Below, piece after piece: positions 1-9,832 of a stretch of 64,000 bases of DNA. The translations under genes were made by a program, and so were the position numbers. The notes beneath the pieces were generated by a model. It worked only from the letters and a program-made list of their open reading frames with translations, did no database searches and was not told where the DNA came from. The stretch is from Arthrobacter sp. Hiyo4 (GTDB lineage Bacteria; Actinomycetota; Actinomycetes; Actinomycetales; Micrococcaceae): assembly GCA_002370555.1 (NCBI GenBank), contig AP014718.1, positions 3,410,001-3,474,000 of the forward strand, written 5' to 3'. How positions within the stretch are numbered: the stretch's first letter is position 1; every line of letters starts with the position of its first letter.

Positions 1-42
1 GGGGAGCCGGTGGAGAAAATGGGCCGGTTCTCCGAGAGCGTA

Positions 43-578
43 TTAGCGCAGACAGCGGTCTTCCGGGTCGATGGCGGTCATGATGCGGCGGCTGATTTCG
101 CGGACTTGTTTGAGTTGGGCCTTGGTCAGCGGGTCAAAGACGAGGCTGCGGACGGTCTCGACGTGGCCGGGCGCGGTTGCAACGACCTTTTCCCAGCCAT
201 CGTCGGTGAGGGTAGCCAGTGTGTACCTGCCATCGGCGGGGTCGGGGCCCTGCGGAGCCAGCCCCTCTTCTCCAACTTTGCCACCACCTGGGACAGCCTC
301 GGGAGCATAGCTTCGGCCATCACGGCCAGCTCGCTCATCCTCAGCGTGCGTTCCGGGGACTCAGACAGAACAGACATAACAACGTACTCGAAATGGCTGA
401 TGCCGGCATCCCGCTGAAGCTGCGTGTCCAGCGCACCCGGCAGGCGAAAGACAACGCTGCCAAGGGCAATCCAGACCGCCTGTTCTTCCTCGCTCAGCCA
501 GCGCGGCTCGCTCTCAGGTGGGGGAGGCGACGACTGCCCCCTGGCTTCGACACTGGGTGACCTTTCCATGTCAGCCAT
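43..578 (-). CDS. MarR family transcriptional regulator (one frameshift)
   Basis: Winged-helix DNA-binding repressor of the MarR family. The N-terminal 110 residues show the family core: a hydrophobic dimerisation helix, the recognition-helix stretch AEAMLPRLSQVVAKLEKRGW, and then the wing. The reading frame is lost near 240 and resumes in another frame with TLATLTDDGW and a C-terminal helical tail ending at the stop at 43-45. Adding one G to a CCCCG run restores a RAPDPADGRYTL wing, so this is very probably one gene of about 178 residues. It is divergent from the DoxX-dioxygenase pair and probably controls it; palindromes in the shared promoter are listed separately. The inducer is unknown. 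Confidence 0.85.
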
Positions 579-590
579 GCTACAGGGTTC

Positions 591-606
591 ACTTCATTCA
601 TGAAGT
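591..606. promoter_or_regulatory. Candidate MarR operator between divergent genes
   Basis: The 160-bp gap between the MarR gene and doxX holds a perfect inverted repeat, ACTTCAT-TC-ATGAAGT. About 25 bases on lie further ACTTGAA/TTCAAGG elements (about 630-670), also mirror-related. MarR dimers typically bind 16-20 bp palindromes in such divergent promoters. The assignment rests on position and symmetry alone. Confidence 0.5.
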
Positions 607-738
607 CTCTGGTCAAGAAATTCACTTGCAACTTGAAGTCATTAGTTCTACTGTTGAGTTCAAGGTTGAAGTGAAAGCCGGAAGTCGCAGCGCTTCGATC
701 GCGAACATCATCCACCCTCACACCAACTAGGAATCATC

Positions 739-1113
739 ATGAACATCGCCCTTTGGATTGTCGCTTCTGCCCTTGCCCTGGCCTTTCTGGCCGCGGGTTT
801 GATGAAGATCTCCCAGCCGCAGGAGAAGCTCGCCGCTTCGGGCATGGGCTGGGCGGAAGACTTCAATTCCGGCGCCGTAAAAGCCATCGGCCTAGCTGAA
901 GTCCTCGGCGCCCTGGGCCTGATCCTGCCGGCGGTCACGGGTATCGCAACTTTCCTTGTACCTGTCGCCGCCACCGGCCTGGCCGTCGTGATGGTCGGCG
1001 CCATCATCACCCACATCAAGCGCGGCGAGAAGCAGGCGGTTGTCATCAACGCCGTCCTGGGCGCGTTGGCACTCTTCGTCGCCGTCGGCCGCTTTGGCCC
1101 CGTCCCGTTCTAA
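739..1113 (+). CDS. DoxX family membrane protein
   Basis: A 124-residue integral membrane protein with four hydrophobic helices. It has the DoxX-family layout: an N-terminal helix ending AGLMKISQP, then KAIGLAEVLGALGLILPA, and a C-terminal helix. An AGGAA ribosome site precedes the ATG. The family includes thiosulfate:quinone oxidoreductase subunits and stress-linked small membrane proteins, but the role here is unknown. It is 70 bp upstream of the ring-cleavage dioxygenase and probably co-transcribed with it. It is intact. Confidence 0.85.
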   Translation: MNIALWIVASALALAFLAAGLMKISQPQEKLAASGMGWAEDFNSGAVKAIGLAEVLGALGLILPAVTGIATFLVPVAATGLAVVMVGAIITHIKRGEKQAVVINAVLGALALFVAVGRFGPVPF

Positions 1114-1183
1114 CCCAACCCCGCCCGGCATACCAGCGCTGCATCCCCGCCACGGACAAACAGGATCCTGAAAGGAAACAGCC

Positions 1184-2059
1184 ATGACAACCCAGCGTGA
1201 CCCGTTCCACCCTGCAGTTCCCGCGGGTGCCTACGACGATCTGCTCGCCCACGCCCTGCCCCGGGCGCGGGCACAAAAAACCTGGGAACCCGAAGACGGG
1301 CCGCTGCCGGCACTGTTCGTCAGCCACGGTGCCCCGCCCACCCTGGATGACCCGCAATGGCTTGGCGACCTTTTCACTTGGTCACAGAGCATGCCCAAGC
1401 CACGGGCCATCGTCGTCGTCTCAGCACACTGGGAAAACGCACCACTGGCCATCTCTGGCGCAGCTGCGGGCACTCCCCTGTGCTACGACTTCGGCGGCTT
1501 CCACCCCCGCTATTACACCCTCCAATACGCCACACCGGATGCCACCCATCTGGCCCGGCGCATCGCCGCCACCCTGAGTGACACCACCACGGTGCACCAC
1601 TACGCGGACAGGGGACTCGACCACGGCGCCTTTATCCCGCTGATGGCCATGTACCCCGCCGCCGACGTCCCCGTCGTGCAGCTCAGCATGCCCAGCCTGG
1701 ACCCGGAAGCCTTGCTGCAGCTGGGTCAGCGGCTACGCCAGCTCCGTAATGAAGGCATCCTCATCATCGGCTCCGGATTCATGACCCACAGTTTCGCCAT
1801 CATGCGGAACCCCGCCCTCGTCGGCCACACAAAGGCCTTTGACGAATGGGCGGCCGATGCACTCTCCCATGGCGATATCGACGCGTTGACCGATTATCGC
1901 AATAAGGGTCCCGGCGTTGAGGTCGCACACCCCACTGCCGACCACTTCGTCCCCCTGCTCCTCACTCTTGGGGCAGGGTCAAAGCTCGGAGCGCCGGCCA
2001 CCACAGCAATCAACCGCCTCTGGTTCGGCAACTCCATCCGCTCACTCCAAGTCGCCTAA
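1184..2059 (+). CDS. DODA-type (class III) extradiol ring-opening dioxygenase
   Basis: A 291-residue homologue of the YgiD / 4,5-DOPA extradiol dioxygenase family, which uses non-haem metal to cleave catecholic rings. FVSHGAPPTLDD supplies the first metal-ligand histidine, VVVSAHWEN the second, and a central LDHGAFIPLMAMYP stretch carries the family signature. SGFMTHSF and a conserved C-terminal DHFVPLLLTLGA follow. AAAGGAA lies at good spacing before the ATG. It is intact, follows doxX, and ends before a strong terminator. The substrate cannot be read from sequence; many bacterial members are of unknown physiological substrate. Confidence 0.88.
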   Translation: MTTQRDPFHPAVPAGAYDDLLAHALPRARAQKTWEPEDGPLPALFVSHGAPPTLDDPQWLGDLFTWSQSMPKPRAIVVVSAHWENAPLAISGAAAGTPLCYDFGGFHPRYYTLQYATPDATHLARRIAATLSDTTTVHHYADRGLDHGAFIPLMAMYPAADVPVVQLSMPSLDPEALLQLGQRLRQLRNEGILIIGSGFMTHSFAIMRNPALVGHTKAFDEWAADALSHGDIDALTDYRNKGPGVEVAHPTADHFVPLLLTLGAGSKLGAPATTAINRLWFGNSIRSLQVA

Positions 2060-2150
2060 GACAATGGAACCGCAGCGGCTTGATCATCAACCCGCCAACG
2101 GACGGCCACAGCTAAGGGCCGCTCGCCTTTCGCCAGGCGGCACCCCGGTC

Positions 2151-2200
2151 AAAGAGCAGCGGACGACGGCGGGATGTCCCGCCGTCGTCCGCTGTTCTTT
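2151..2200. terminator. Bidirectional rho-independent terminator
   Basis: A 24-bp inverted repeat (2151-2174 and 2177-2200, one G-U pair, two-base loop) flanked by AAAG on the left and CTTT on the right. It sits between the convergent dioxygenase and TPP-enzyme genes, so it can end both transcripts. Confidence 0.88.
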
Positions 2201-2214
2201 CAGGATTACTGGGC

Positions 2215-3965
2215 TCAGTAGGCCTTAACGCGCTGTTGCACGATGAGATGGATGAGGGCGAAGACACCGTCCTCGTCGATGGCCGCCAAGGCGGCCTCCA
2301 GTGCGGCCGGAACGTCACAGTCCTCGGTGACAGTGATCCCGAACCCGCCGAAGGCCCGGGCCATCAGGCCGAAGTCCGGATTCTTTAGCTGGGTCCCGGA
2401 GACGCGTGAGGGATAGTGCCGCTCCTGGTGGGTGCGGATGGTGCCGTATTCCTGGTTGTCCATGACGATCACCAGCGGCGTGGCCCCGTATTGGGCCGCG
2501 GTGGCCAGCTCCTGGCCGTTCATGAGGAACTCTCCGTCCCGGCAATGGTGACCACGCGGCGCCGGGGTTCGGCCAACGATGCCGCGATGGCCGAGGGGAC
2601 CGAGTAGCCCATTGAGCCGTTACGGGCACTGATCATGGAGGCGTAGCGGCGGGTGGGGAAATAGCGGTGGGCCCAGTTGGTATGCTCCCCCGCCCCGAAC
2701 GTCACCAGCGAATCCTCGGGCAGCCTTGGCACCAGGTTCGCCATCAAAGTGTCCATCCTTGCCTGCCCCGCTGACGGCGCCGCCGGGGGCAGCGCGGCGA
2801 ACCTTTCCTGTTCGCCCCGCATCCGGTCCGTCCACGCCTTCCACTCTTTCTTCACCGGCAGGTCAATGCCCACCAAGTCACGGACAAAGGCCTCGGGCTT
2901 TGCCAGAATCTGCCGCGAAACAGGCCCCGACCGGCCACGGAGTGAGGGGTCCACTGTGACCAGGAAGTTCTTTTTGTTCCAGTCCTGCCGGCAGACGAAG
3001 CCGTCCGTGATCACGTCGCCCGGCACTGTCCCCACAAACACCAGCAGGTCCGTTTCCTCCAGCAGGTCGTAGGTGGGGCGGGGCGGCCGTAGCCAATCGG
3101 GCCACATAGGAGGGGGAATCGAAGGAGACTGTTCCCTGCGTCCGCCATTCAGCTGCTGCCGGGATATGGTGCCGTTCCAGCCAGGCGGTCAGCTGGTCCG
3201 CTGCTGCCTGCGTCCAGTCGTTGCCGCCGGTGACAAAGAGCGGCTTGCTGGATTCTGCCAACGCAGCATGCAGGGCGGCGGCATCGGTGCTGCTCATCCC
3301 GCCGGCTGCCACCGGAATGGCTGGGTGCAACGCCGGGTCAATCTGCTGCCGGATGATGTCCTCCGGCAGGCCCACCACCACAGGGCCCGGCCGCCCGCTC
3401 ATGGCCGCAAACATCGCCTCGGCCACGATCTCGGACGCCCGCTCCGGGTGGTCAAGGACCATGACGCGCTTCGCGCCCGTATCGAACCAGGCCTTAATGT
3501 CGAACTCCTGGAACGCCTCGCGGTCCCGGTGCGCGAAGGGGATCAGGCCGACGAACAGCAGCATGGGGGTGGAGTCCTGCCATGCAGTGTGCAGCCCCAC
3601 ATGCGCGTTGGCTGCGCCTGGGCCGCGGGTCACCATGGCGATGCCCGGACGCTGATACATTTTCCCGTCGGCCTCGGCCATGTAGGCGGCCCCGCCCTCG
3701 TGCCGGCAGACGATAGTTTCAATGTCCGAGTTGTGCAGGCCGTCCAGGACGTCCAGGAAGCTCTCGCCGGGGACCACATAGGTGCGCTCCACACCATGGG
3801 CCACCAGCGAATCAACAATCACGTGCCCGGCTGATTTCAGGGCCTGGCCGGTGCCGCGCTGGGCACCTCCGCATGGCTGGCCTGCCGGGAGCCGTGCTCG
3901 GAATTCCCGACGGCGGCGGGCAGGGTGTGGGATGCGGTCAGGGTTGCTTCGGTTTCCGTTGTCAT
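2215..3965 (-). CDS. Thiamine-pyrophosphate enzyme, acetolactate synthase / oxoacid decarboxylase family (frameshifted)
   Basis: A TPP-dependent enzyme of about 584 residues, read across frame changes near 3840, 3100 and 2545. The N-terminal domain has [14 protein letters not shown], then [16 protein letters not shown] with the cofactor-activating Glu, then [17 protein letters not shown] central domain follows, and the C-terminal PP domain has [20 protein letters not shown], the GDG...N metal/TPP motif. Each break is repaired by adding one G or C to a run (four additions). The ATG at 3965 overlaps the permease stop by four bases, so it is the last gene of the PucR-glutaminase-permease unit. 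It resembles acetolactate synthase large subunits but could equally be a decarboxylase of amino-acid-derived oxoacids. Confidence 0.82.
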
Positions 3966-5539
3966 GGGCTTTCTTTGGCTGTTTGGACTGGTTTGGTTCG
4001 TTTGCTGGATGGTGCGGGTTTATCTGAAGGTCTCCGCGGGTGGGTTGGCGATGACGGGGCTGTGCCGGTGAAGCCTTCGCGGGTTTCGGCGATTTCACGG
4101 ATCCGCTGGCGGCAGGCGTACCAGCCGAACACCATCAGCACGGAGGCGATGGCGGTGACGAGCATGGTGAGCGGTGAGTCGATAAACACCATCACCAGCA
4201 CGCCCGCAAGGAAGAGCAGCGAAAGGTAGCCGGTGTAGGGGGCGCCGAACATCCGGAACGACGGTCGCTTGAGCCAGCCTTTGTCCGCCCAGCGTTGGAG
4301 TTGGATCTGGCAGAGCACGATGGTTGCCCAGGTCATGACGATGCCCACGGACGCCACGTTCAGCACGATCTCGAAGGCCTGCGCCGGCACCAGGTAGTTC
4401 AGCGGGACGCCGAGGAGGGACACTCCGGCGGTGATGGCGATGCCGCCGTAGGGTACGCCGGCCTTGTTCATCCGGCCCGCGAACTTGGGGGCGGAGCCGT
4501 TGACGGACATGGAGCGGAGGATGCGTCCGGTGGAGTAGAGGCCGGCGTTGAGGGAGGAGAGGGCGGCGGTGAGGACCACCAGGTTCATGATGACGTCCAC
4601 GCCTTGGATGCCGATGGAGCCGAAGAACGTCACGAACGGGCTGACGCCCTTTTCGTAGGAGGTGTAGGGCAGCAGGAGGGCGAGCAGGATGACGGAGCCG
4701 ACGTAGAAGACCGCGATCCGGAAAACCACGGAGTTGATGGCCTTGGGCATGATCTTCTCCGGGTTTTCGGTTTCGCCGGCGGCGGTGCCCACGAGTTCGA
4801 TGGAGGCGTAGGCGAACAGGACGCCCTGCATCAGGATAATCATGGGGAGCAGGCCGTTGGGGAAGACGCCGCCGTTGTCCGAGAGGAGGCTCAGGCCCAC
4901 CGGCTGGCCGTCCACGGGCGTGCCGAAGATGACGAAGTAGGTGCCGACGACGAGGAAGACCACCAGTGCGGCGACCTTGATCAGTGCGAACCAGAATTCC
5001 ATCTCGCCGAAGACCTTGACCGAGACGAGGTTCAGGGCGAGGACCACGAGCAGGGCGATCAGGGCCCAGGCCCACTGCGGGACCTCGGCCATCCAGGGGA
5101 TGTAGTGGCCGAAGAAGTTCATGTAGAGGGCTGCGGCGGTGATGTCCACGATGGTGGTGGTGGCCCAGTTGATCCAGTAGAACCAGCCGGACACGAACGC
5201 GGCCTTCTCGCCGAAGAATTCACGGGCGTAGGAAACAAACGAGCCCGACGACGGCCGGTGCAGCACCAGTTCGCCCAGTGCCCGGAGGATGAGGAACGCG
5301 AAGAAGCCGCAGACGGCGTACGCGATGACCAGCGACGGGCCAGCGGCGTTCAGGCGGCCGCCGGCACCGAGGAACAGGCCGGTGCCGATCGCGCCGCCGA
5401 TGGCGATCATCTGGATCTGCCGCGGTTTGAGGTTCTTGTGATACCCCTGGTCCTCCGCATGCAGCGCGGACTCGCTGGCATGCGCGTGGCCGCCGTCGGC
5501 CTGGTTCAGTACAACCTCGTCATTGGGGTTGATGGGCAT
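3962..5539 (-). CDS. APC-family amino acid permease (AnsP/GabP/CycA-like)
   Basis: A 525-residue transporter with about twelve membrane helices. The amino-acid/polyamine/organocation signature runs from [20 protein letters not shown], the GxGLF binding loop of helix 1. [14 protein letters not shown] and [20 protein letters not shown] are typical of the amino acid transporter subfamily that includes asparagine, GABA and aromatic amino acid permeases. The C-terminal 35 residues are a Pro/Ser/Lys-rich cytoplasmic tail. It lies 84 bp downstream of glutaminase and overlaps the TPP enzyme by four bases. The context suggests uptake of glutamine, asparagine or a related amino acid. It is intact. Confidence 0.9.
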   Translation of the reverse strand: MPINPNDEVVLNQADGGHAHASESALHAEDQGYHKNLKPRQIQMIAIGGAIGTGLFLGAGGRLNAAGPSLVIAYAVCGFFAFLILRALGELVLHRPSSGSFVSYAREFFGEKAAFVSGWFYWINWATTTIVDITAAALYMNFFGHYIPWMAEVPQWAWALIALLVVLALNLVSVKVFGEMEFWFALIKVAALVVFLVVGTYFVIFGTPVDGQPVGLSLLSDNGGVFPNGLLPMIILMQGVLFAYASIELVGTAAGETENPEKIMPKAINSVVFRIAVFYVGSVILLALLLPYTSYEKGVSPFVTFFGSIGIQGVDVIMNLVVLTAALSSLNAGLYSTGRILRSMSVNGSAPKFAGRMNKAGVPYGGIAITAGVSLLGVPLNYLVPAQAFEIVLNVASVGIVMTWATIVLCQIQLQRWADKGWLKRPSFRMFGAPYTGYLSLLFLAGVLVMVFIDSPLTMLVTAIASVLMVFGWYACRQRIREIAETREGFTGTAPSSPTHPRRPSDKPAPSSKRTKPVQTAKESP

Positions 5540-5623
5540 GGTTGATCCTTTCGATACGGAGAAGATCCTGCTGGATTGGGAAGGAAGTTGAGGGGGTATG
5601 CAACCTGCGGGTTAGAAAGCAGG

Positions 5624-6556
5624 TTAGAAAACAGACCAGCCGGTGCGGTCGGAAAGGTCGGCGAGGGCCGCGGTGCCGGCAAGGGAGTTTCCTTTGGCGT
5701 CCAGCCGCGGGCTCCAGACGCAAATGGCACCAACACCTGGAACGACGACCAGGATCCCGCCGCCCACACCGCTTTTCCCGGGAAGGCCCACGCGGTAGGC
5801 GAACTCGCCCGCGGCGTCGTACATCCCGCAGGTCAGCATGATGGAGCCGATGCGTTTCGCGTCGCTGCGGGACACCACGGTTCCGAGTGCTCCGTGGCCG
5901 TCCCGGGCGAGGAAGAGTCCCGCTTTGGCGAGTTCCACGCAGGACATCATGATGGAGCATTGGCGGACGTAGTTTTCCACCACTGATTCCGCGGGCTGCC
6001 TCAGATTGCCGAAGCCCTTCAGGAAGTGCGCCAACGCCAGGTTGCGGCTGCTGCTGGAAAGCTCGCTGGCTGCAGCGGCCTCATCGATGAAGGGCCCGGT
6101 GCTGGCCGCCTGGGTGGTGAGGAACCGCAACACCTGGGTGGCGGCGTCGGACGTTTCTTCCATCAGATGATCGGTGACCACCAGGGCGCCGGCGTTGATG
6201 AAAGGGTTCCGCGGTATGCCGTGCTCCACTTCCAGCTGGACCAGGGAGTTGAACGAGGTGCCGGACGGTTCGCGCAGCACCCGGGACCACAGTGTTCCTG
6301 AGCTGTCACCTCGAAGCGCCATTGCCAGCGTGAACACCTTGGAGATGCTCTGGATGGAAAACGGGACCTCGGCATCGCCGGAACTGAACACCTCACCGGA
6401 AGTGGTGGCGACGGCGATCCCGAACCTGTCGAAGGGTACCGCTGCCAGGAACGGGATGTTGGCCGGGACAGATCCGGTTTCCCGCTGTGGCCTGTGGTTG
6501 CGGACGATGTCATCCAGTATCCGGTCCAGCGGCGGTGCCTTGAGTGCTGTGGTCAT
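5624..6556 (-). CDS. glsA: Glutaminase A
   Basis: Hydrolyses L-glutamine to glutamate and ammonia. The 310-residue protein matches the beta-lactamase-fold glutaminase family: VPFSIQSISKVFTLAMAL carries the catalytic Ser-x-x-Lys, GIPRNPFINAGALVVTDHL is the substrate-binding loop, and NYVRQCSIMMS and PGKSGVGGGILVVVPG are later signature segments. It is full length. The start ATG overlaps the PucR stop by four bases, showing translational coupling to the regulator. It forms the catabolic core of the PucR-glsA-permease-TPP unit. Confidence 0.95.
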   Translation of the reverse strand: MTTALKAPPLDRILDDIVRNHRPQRETGSVPANIPFLAAVPFDRFGIAVATTSGEVFSSGDAEVPFSIQSISKVFTLAMALRGDSSGTLWSRVLREPSGTSFNSLVQLEVEHGIPRNPFINAGALVVTDHLMEETSDAATQVLRFLTTQAASTGPFIDEAAAASELSSSSRNLALAHFLKGFGNLRQPAESVVENYVRQCSIMMSCVELAKAGLFLARDGHGALGTVVSRSDAKRIGSIMLTCGMYDAAGEFAYRVGLPGKSGVGGGILVVVPGVGAICVWSPRLDAKGNSLAGTAALADLSDRTGWSVF

Positions 6557-8156
6557 TTCCTGCCCTGTTGTTCTTTAGGTGTGCTGGCCCATTCCTGGAT
6601 GTGGAGCAGGGCCACCAGCGAGTCCCGCGGGTTGCCGAAGTCCAGCCCAGTCGCCCGGGATGCCTTGCTGATCCGGTAATAGACGGTGTTCTTGTGCAGC
6701 CCCATCCGGCTGGCGCACTCGGCGACGTCGAGCGAGGCTTCGAAGTACGCGTGCAGGGTTTCCGCGAGTTCGGTATCCTGCCGCAGCAGGGCGGAAAGAC
6801 CGCGGTGGCGGAACGTGGAGGACGTGAAATTCTGGACCGCCTCGCGGAAGAGGATCTCTCCCTCGAAGTCGTCCACCGTGGCAACGCCCCTGTTTTGAGA
6901 CGTGCCTACACACCTCAATAGGGCCTCGGTGATACGGGTGGTTGTGTGCAGGGACAGCAGGTCCGGTACTACCGGACCGACGGCGGCGAACGGGCTGATG
7001 CCGAGGTGCTTGCCGGCATCCCGGACGATGGATTCTGCCAGGCTCCGCAGCCCGGGCTCCGCCGAGGTTGACTGCAGGCCGGGGACAATGACGGCAGTGT
7101 CGCCCTTGAACTGGCCCACGACGGCGGACGGCTTGTAGGCGGCCGCGTGGATGGACGCCAGGTTGGCGAGTTCGCCGTGCTTCAGTGCTGCGTCGTCGGC
7201 CTGGGCTTCGGAAACGGGCATTCCTATCAGGATCAGTGCGGCCGGGCGGTCGGCGGAGATCTTCTCGCTGTGAGCACTGGCCGCGGCTTCCGCTGAACCT
7301 GACAGGATCCGCACAATGCGGTCCTCGCGCATGTGCACAGACTGCTGGTTGCGGTGACGGATCAGCTCGGCGGAGGCCCGGGCAGCAGATCCTTTCAGCA
7401 CATAATCAACGTCCGGCCGAAGCCGTCCCCGGTTTCCTGAAGCCAGATGTAGCCCATGATCCGGTCGCCGGCGAACAGTGTGATGGCCACCCGTTCCCGC
7501 AGCCCGTCCTGGGGCCGGGCCGGTACCCGCACCGGCAGCCGGGTCCGGTGCAGTTCACGGTAGGCGCCCAGGTCCTTCAGCAGCAGCTCGTATTTACGCG
7601 GACCACGCCGGGCGAGGATGGAGGCCTTGCGCAGCTCGTCGATGTCGTTCGAAACGGTGGAGTATGCCAGGACCTTGTTGGCGGCATCTTCGATGAGCAC
7701 GTGGCTGGATGTGAGCCTGGCGGTGGTCTGGGCGATGGCGAACAGGTCCTCTTCCAGCAGCGTCAGCACTTCGCTCTGGTAGCTGCGCGGCTGGATGCGG
7801 TCCTTGGCGATGGACAGCAGCCGGTCCCAGTCAGCCCCCGGATCCACCAGGAGCAGGCCCGTGCCGGCGTCGCGCAGCAGCTCTTCGGCTTCGGCGAGCT
7901 CTTCATGCCTTCCCTTGACGGCCACCACCGGCGGAGGGTTCTTCAGGAGCCGCCGCAGCGCGGGCAAAGCCGAGCGGCCACGGACGCCGATCAGCAGGAC
8001 AAAGGCCGCGCCGCCGTCGGACGCTTCATCATCCGCATCCACTATCAGGAATCGGTCAATCGCAGAGCCGGCCGGGCCAGGCCGGAGGATGAGGCTGGCG
8101 AAACCCAGGGGGAGATCCGAGAGGATATCGTCCACCGTAACCGCTGCCATGGGCAT
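6553..8156 (-). CDS. PucR-type transcriptional regulator (one frameshift)
   Basis: A regulator of about 535 residues with the PucR layout: an N-terminal purine-catabolism-like sensing domain (residues 1-130), a GGDEF-like middle domain, and a C-terminal HTH_30 domain with LHAYFEASLDVAECASRMGL and HKNTVYYRISKASRATGLDF. The frame breaks near 7405; adding one C to the run GGCCGG gives GFGPDVDYVLKGS and joins the halves. It is the first gene of the glutaminase/permease operon and overlaps glsA by four bases, so it very likely controls amino-acid use rather than purine catabolism. The effector is unknown. Confidence 0.87.
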
Positions 8157-8318
8157 CCTTCTGCGTAGGGCTGGCCGGACGGCTCTGTCCGGTCACCTCA
8201 TGCTATCCAGCCAGGCTCACCCAAAATATGGAAAGGAACCCAAATGCAGTGGCAGCTTTTCGGTTGGCGGACCAAGTTGCCTCGGTGCAGGGCCCTGTAT
8301 GGCCTCGATGAGTAATTC

Positions 8319-8924
8319 CTATCGCCTGGGAAACAGAACGGCGACCTGCTCTGAGATCTCGGAGAGGATTTCGTCAACGGAGCTGGAGATGTTGATCGTG
8401 GCCGCCATGCTGAGGAACATAACCGCGGAGACCATGTGCGCGAGCGTTGCAGCAACCTTGGGCTCGATGCGCGGGTCACGCCGCAACACGTCGGCCATCG
8501 CCTCCTCGGTCTGAACGGTCAGGGCGAGGGCATCGCGGTGGTGGGGCTCCTCGGGGTCGCCGAACACGATCTCTCGAAGGTAGGTTCGGCCGTTGTCGAT
8601 CTGGACGCGGTTACACTCCACGACCGGGCGAACGATGGCCATTACCGCCTCGAACACATCGGGGATGGCATCGGCGGCCGTTTTACCCTTCACGAGCGCG
8701 TCGGCGTAGCTGGAGTTCTGCACGAGCAGGAGCAACTCGGCCTTGTTCTTGGCGTACAAGAACAATGTCCCCGTGCCGATGTCAGCCTTGTCGGCAATCT
8801 GCTGGGTGGTGACGTCATCGACACCATGCTCGGAGAAGAGCTCTCGGGCGGCGGCCGTGATGCGGTCGAGCTTGTCCTGCTTGTTCCGCTCACGCCGTCC
8901 GACCGACTGAGGGGCGACTGACAT
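8319..8924 (-). CDS. TetR family transcriptional regulator
   Basis: A 201-residue repressor. Residues 10-60 are a TetR HTH: DRITAAARELFSEHGVDDVT, then TQQIADKADIGTGTLFLYAKN. The C-terminal ligand domain is all helical. The start is placed at the ATG at 8924 (MSVAPQSVGRR), since the open frame upstream lacks coding character and runs through the operator. It is divergent from the SDR pair with a perfect palindrome between them, the normal arrangement for an autoregulated TetR repressor. Confidence 0.9.
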   Translation of the reverse strand: MSVAPQSVGRRERNKQDKLDRITAAARELFSEHGVDDVTTQQIADKADIGTGTLFLYAKNKAELLLLVQNSSYADALVKGKTAADAIPDVFEAVMAIVRPVVECNRVQIDNGRTYLREIVFGDPEEPHHRDALALTVQTEEAMADVLRRDPRIEPKVAATLAHMVSAVMFLSMAATINISSSVDEILSEISEQVAVLFPRR

Positions 8925-8950
8925 CGAGTGTTCCTTCGGGAATAGAATCT

Positions 8951-8976
8951 GACTATGCTCAGTTATGAGCATAGTC
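8951..8976. promoter_or_regulatory. TetR-type operator palindrome
   Basis: A perfect 11-bp inverted repeat, GACTATGCTCA / TGAGCATAGTC, separated by GTTA. It lies 27 bp from the TetR start and 133 bp from the SDR start. The size and symmetry match operators of TetR-family dimers. It is the only strong palindrome in the divergent promoter. Confidence 0.75.
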
Positions 8977-9108
8977 GCTACTGTTTGCGGTTCAAAAGTG
9001 CCTTCGCTCATTCTCCCACGGACGACGCACTTCGGGCCGGCGCAGCGGTGATGTTCACCATCCGCACCAACCAGCACGGATAACCTCGCCAGAAGAAAGT
9101 CCATAAAA

Positions 9109-9832
9109 ATGCCCTCACTCAATGAAGCAGTCGTCCTCGTCACCGGAGCAAACGGCGGCATCGGAACCCACTTCGTCAACGACGCCCTCGCACGCGGCGC
9201 CAGCAAGGTCTACGCCACCGCACGTACCCCCGCACCTGGGAGGACGAGCGCATTGTCCCGCTCACCCTCGATGTCACCGACCCCGCCTCCATCCGGGCAG
9301 CGGTCGAGGCCGCCGGGGACGTCACGGTGTTGATCAACAATGCCGGAGCCTCCGTAGCCAGCGCGGGTATCCTCACCCACACCAACGAGGAAATCCGAAC
9401 CAACGTCGAGACAAACTTCCTCGGCCCGCTGTTCCTCGCCCGGGCATTCGCGCCGATCCTGTCAGCGAGGGATGAGCCTGTGATCATCAACATCCACTCC
9501 GCCCTGAGCTGGTACGCCGTCGCCGGCATCTACAGCGCCACCAAGGCCGCCCTCTGGTCGGCCACCAACTCGCTGCGCCTCGAACTCGCCCCGAAGGGGT
9601 CCACGTGGTGGGCGTCCACGTCGGCTATGTCGACACCGCAATGGCTGCGCACGCCGACGGGCCGAAGACGGACCCGGCTGATCTCGTGCGTACCGTATTG
9701 GATGCCGTCGAGGCAGGCGAATACGAGGTTCTCGCCGACGATACGTCCGTGCAGCTCAAGGCCGCTCTGAGTGGCCCGGTCGAGGCACTCTACCCGACGT
9801 TGCAGGGCGCGAACTTCAGGAGCCAGCCATGA
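9109..9832 (+). CDS. Short-chain dehydrogenase/reductase (two frameshifts)
   Basis: An NAD(P)-dependent SDR of about 241 residues. The Rossmann glycine motif VTGANGGIG is near residue 15, NNAG near residue 75, and the catalytic SALSWYAVAGIYSATKAAL gives Ser, Tyr-x-x-x-Lys. The tail ends YPTLQGANFRSQP. Frames change near 9235 (TARTP to WEDERIVPLTLDV) and near 9600 (APKG to VHVVGVHVGYVDT), each fixed by one added base. Its stop overlaps the next SDR by four bases, so the two are coupled. It lies under the TetR operator. The substrate is unknown. Confidence 0.82.

Noticed and set aside
2215..3965. Treating the TPP region as three separate genes
   Set aside because: The pieces are consecutive parts of one TPP enzyme; four single-base additions in G/C runs join them with conserved motifs at each join.
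4295..5545. A 416-codon open frame antisense to the amino acid permease
   Set aside because: Composition (very rich in Gly, Asp, His, Glu) mirrors the hydrophobic permease codons; no family features.
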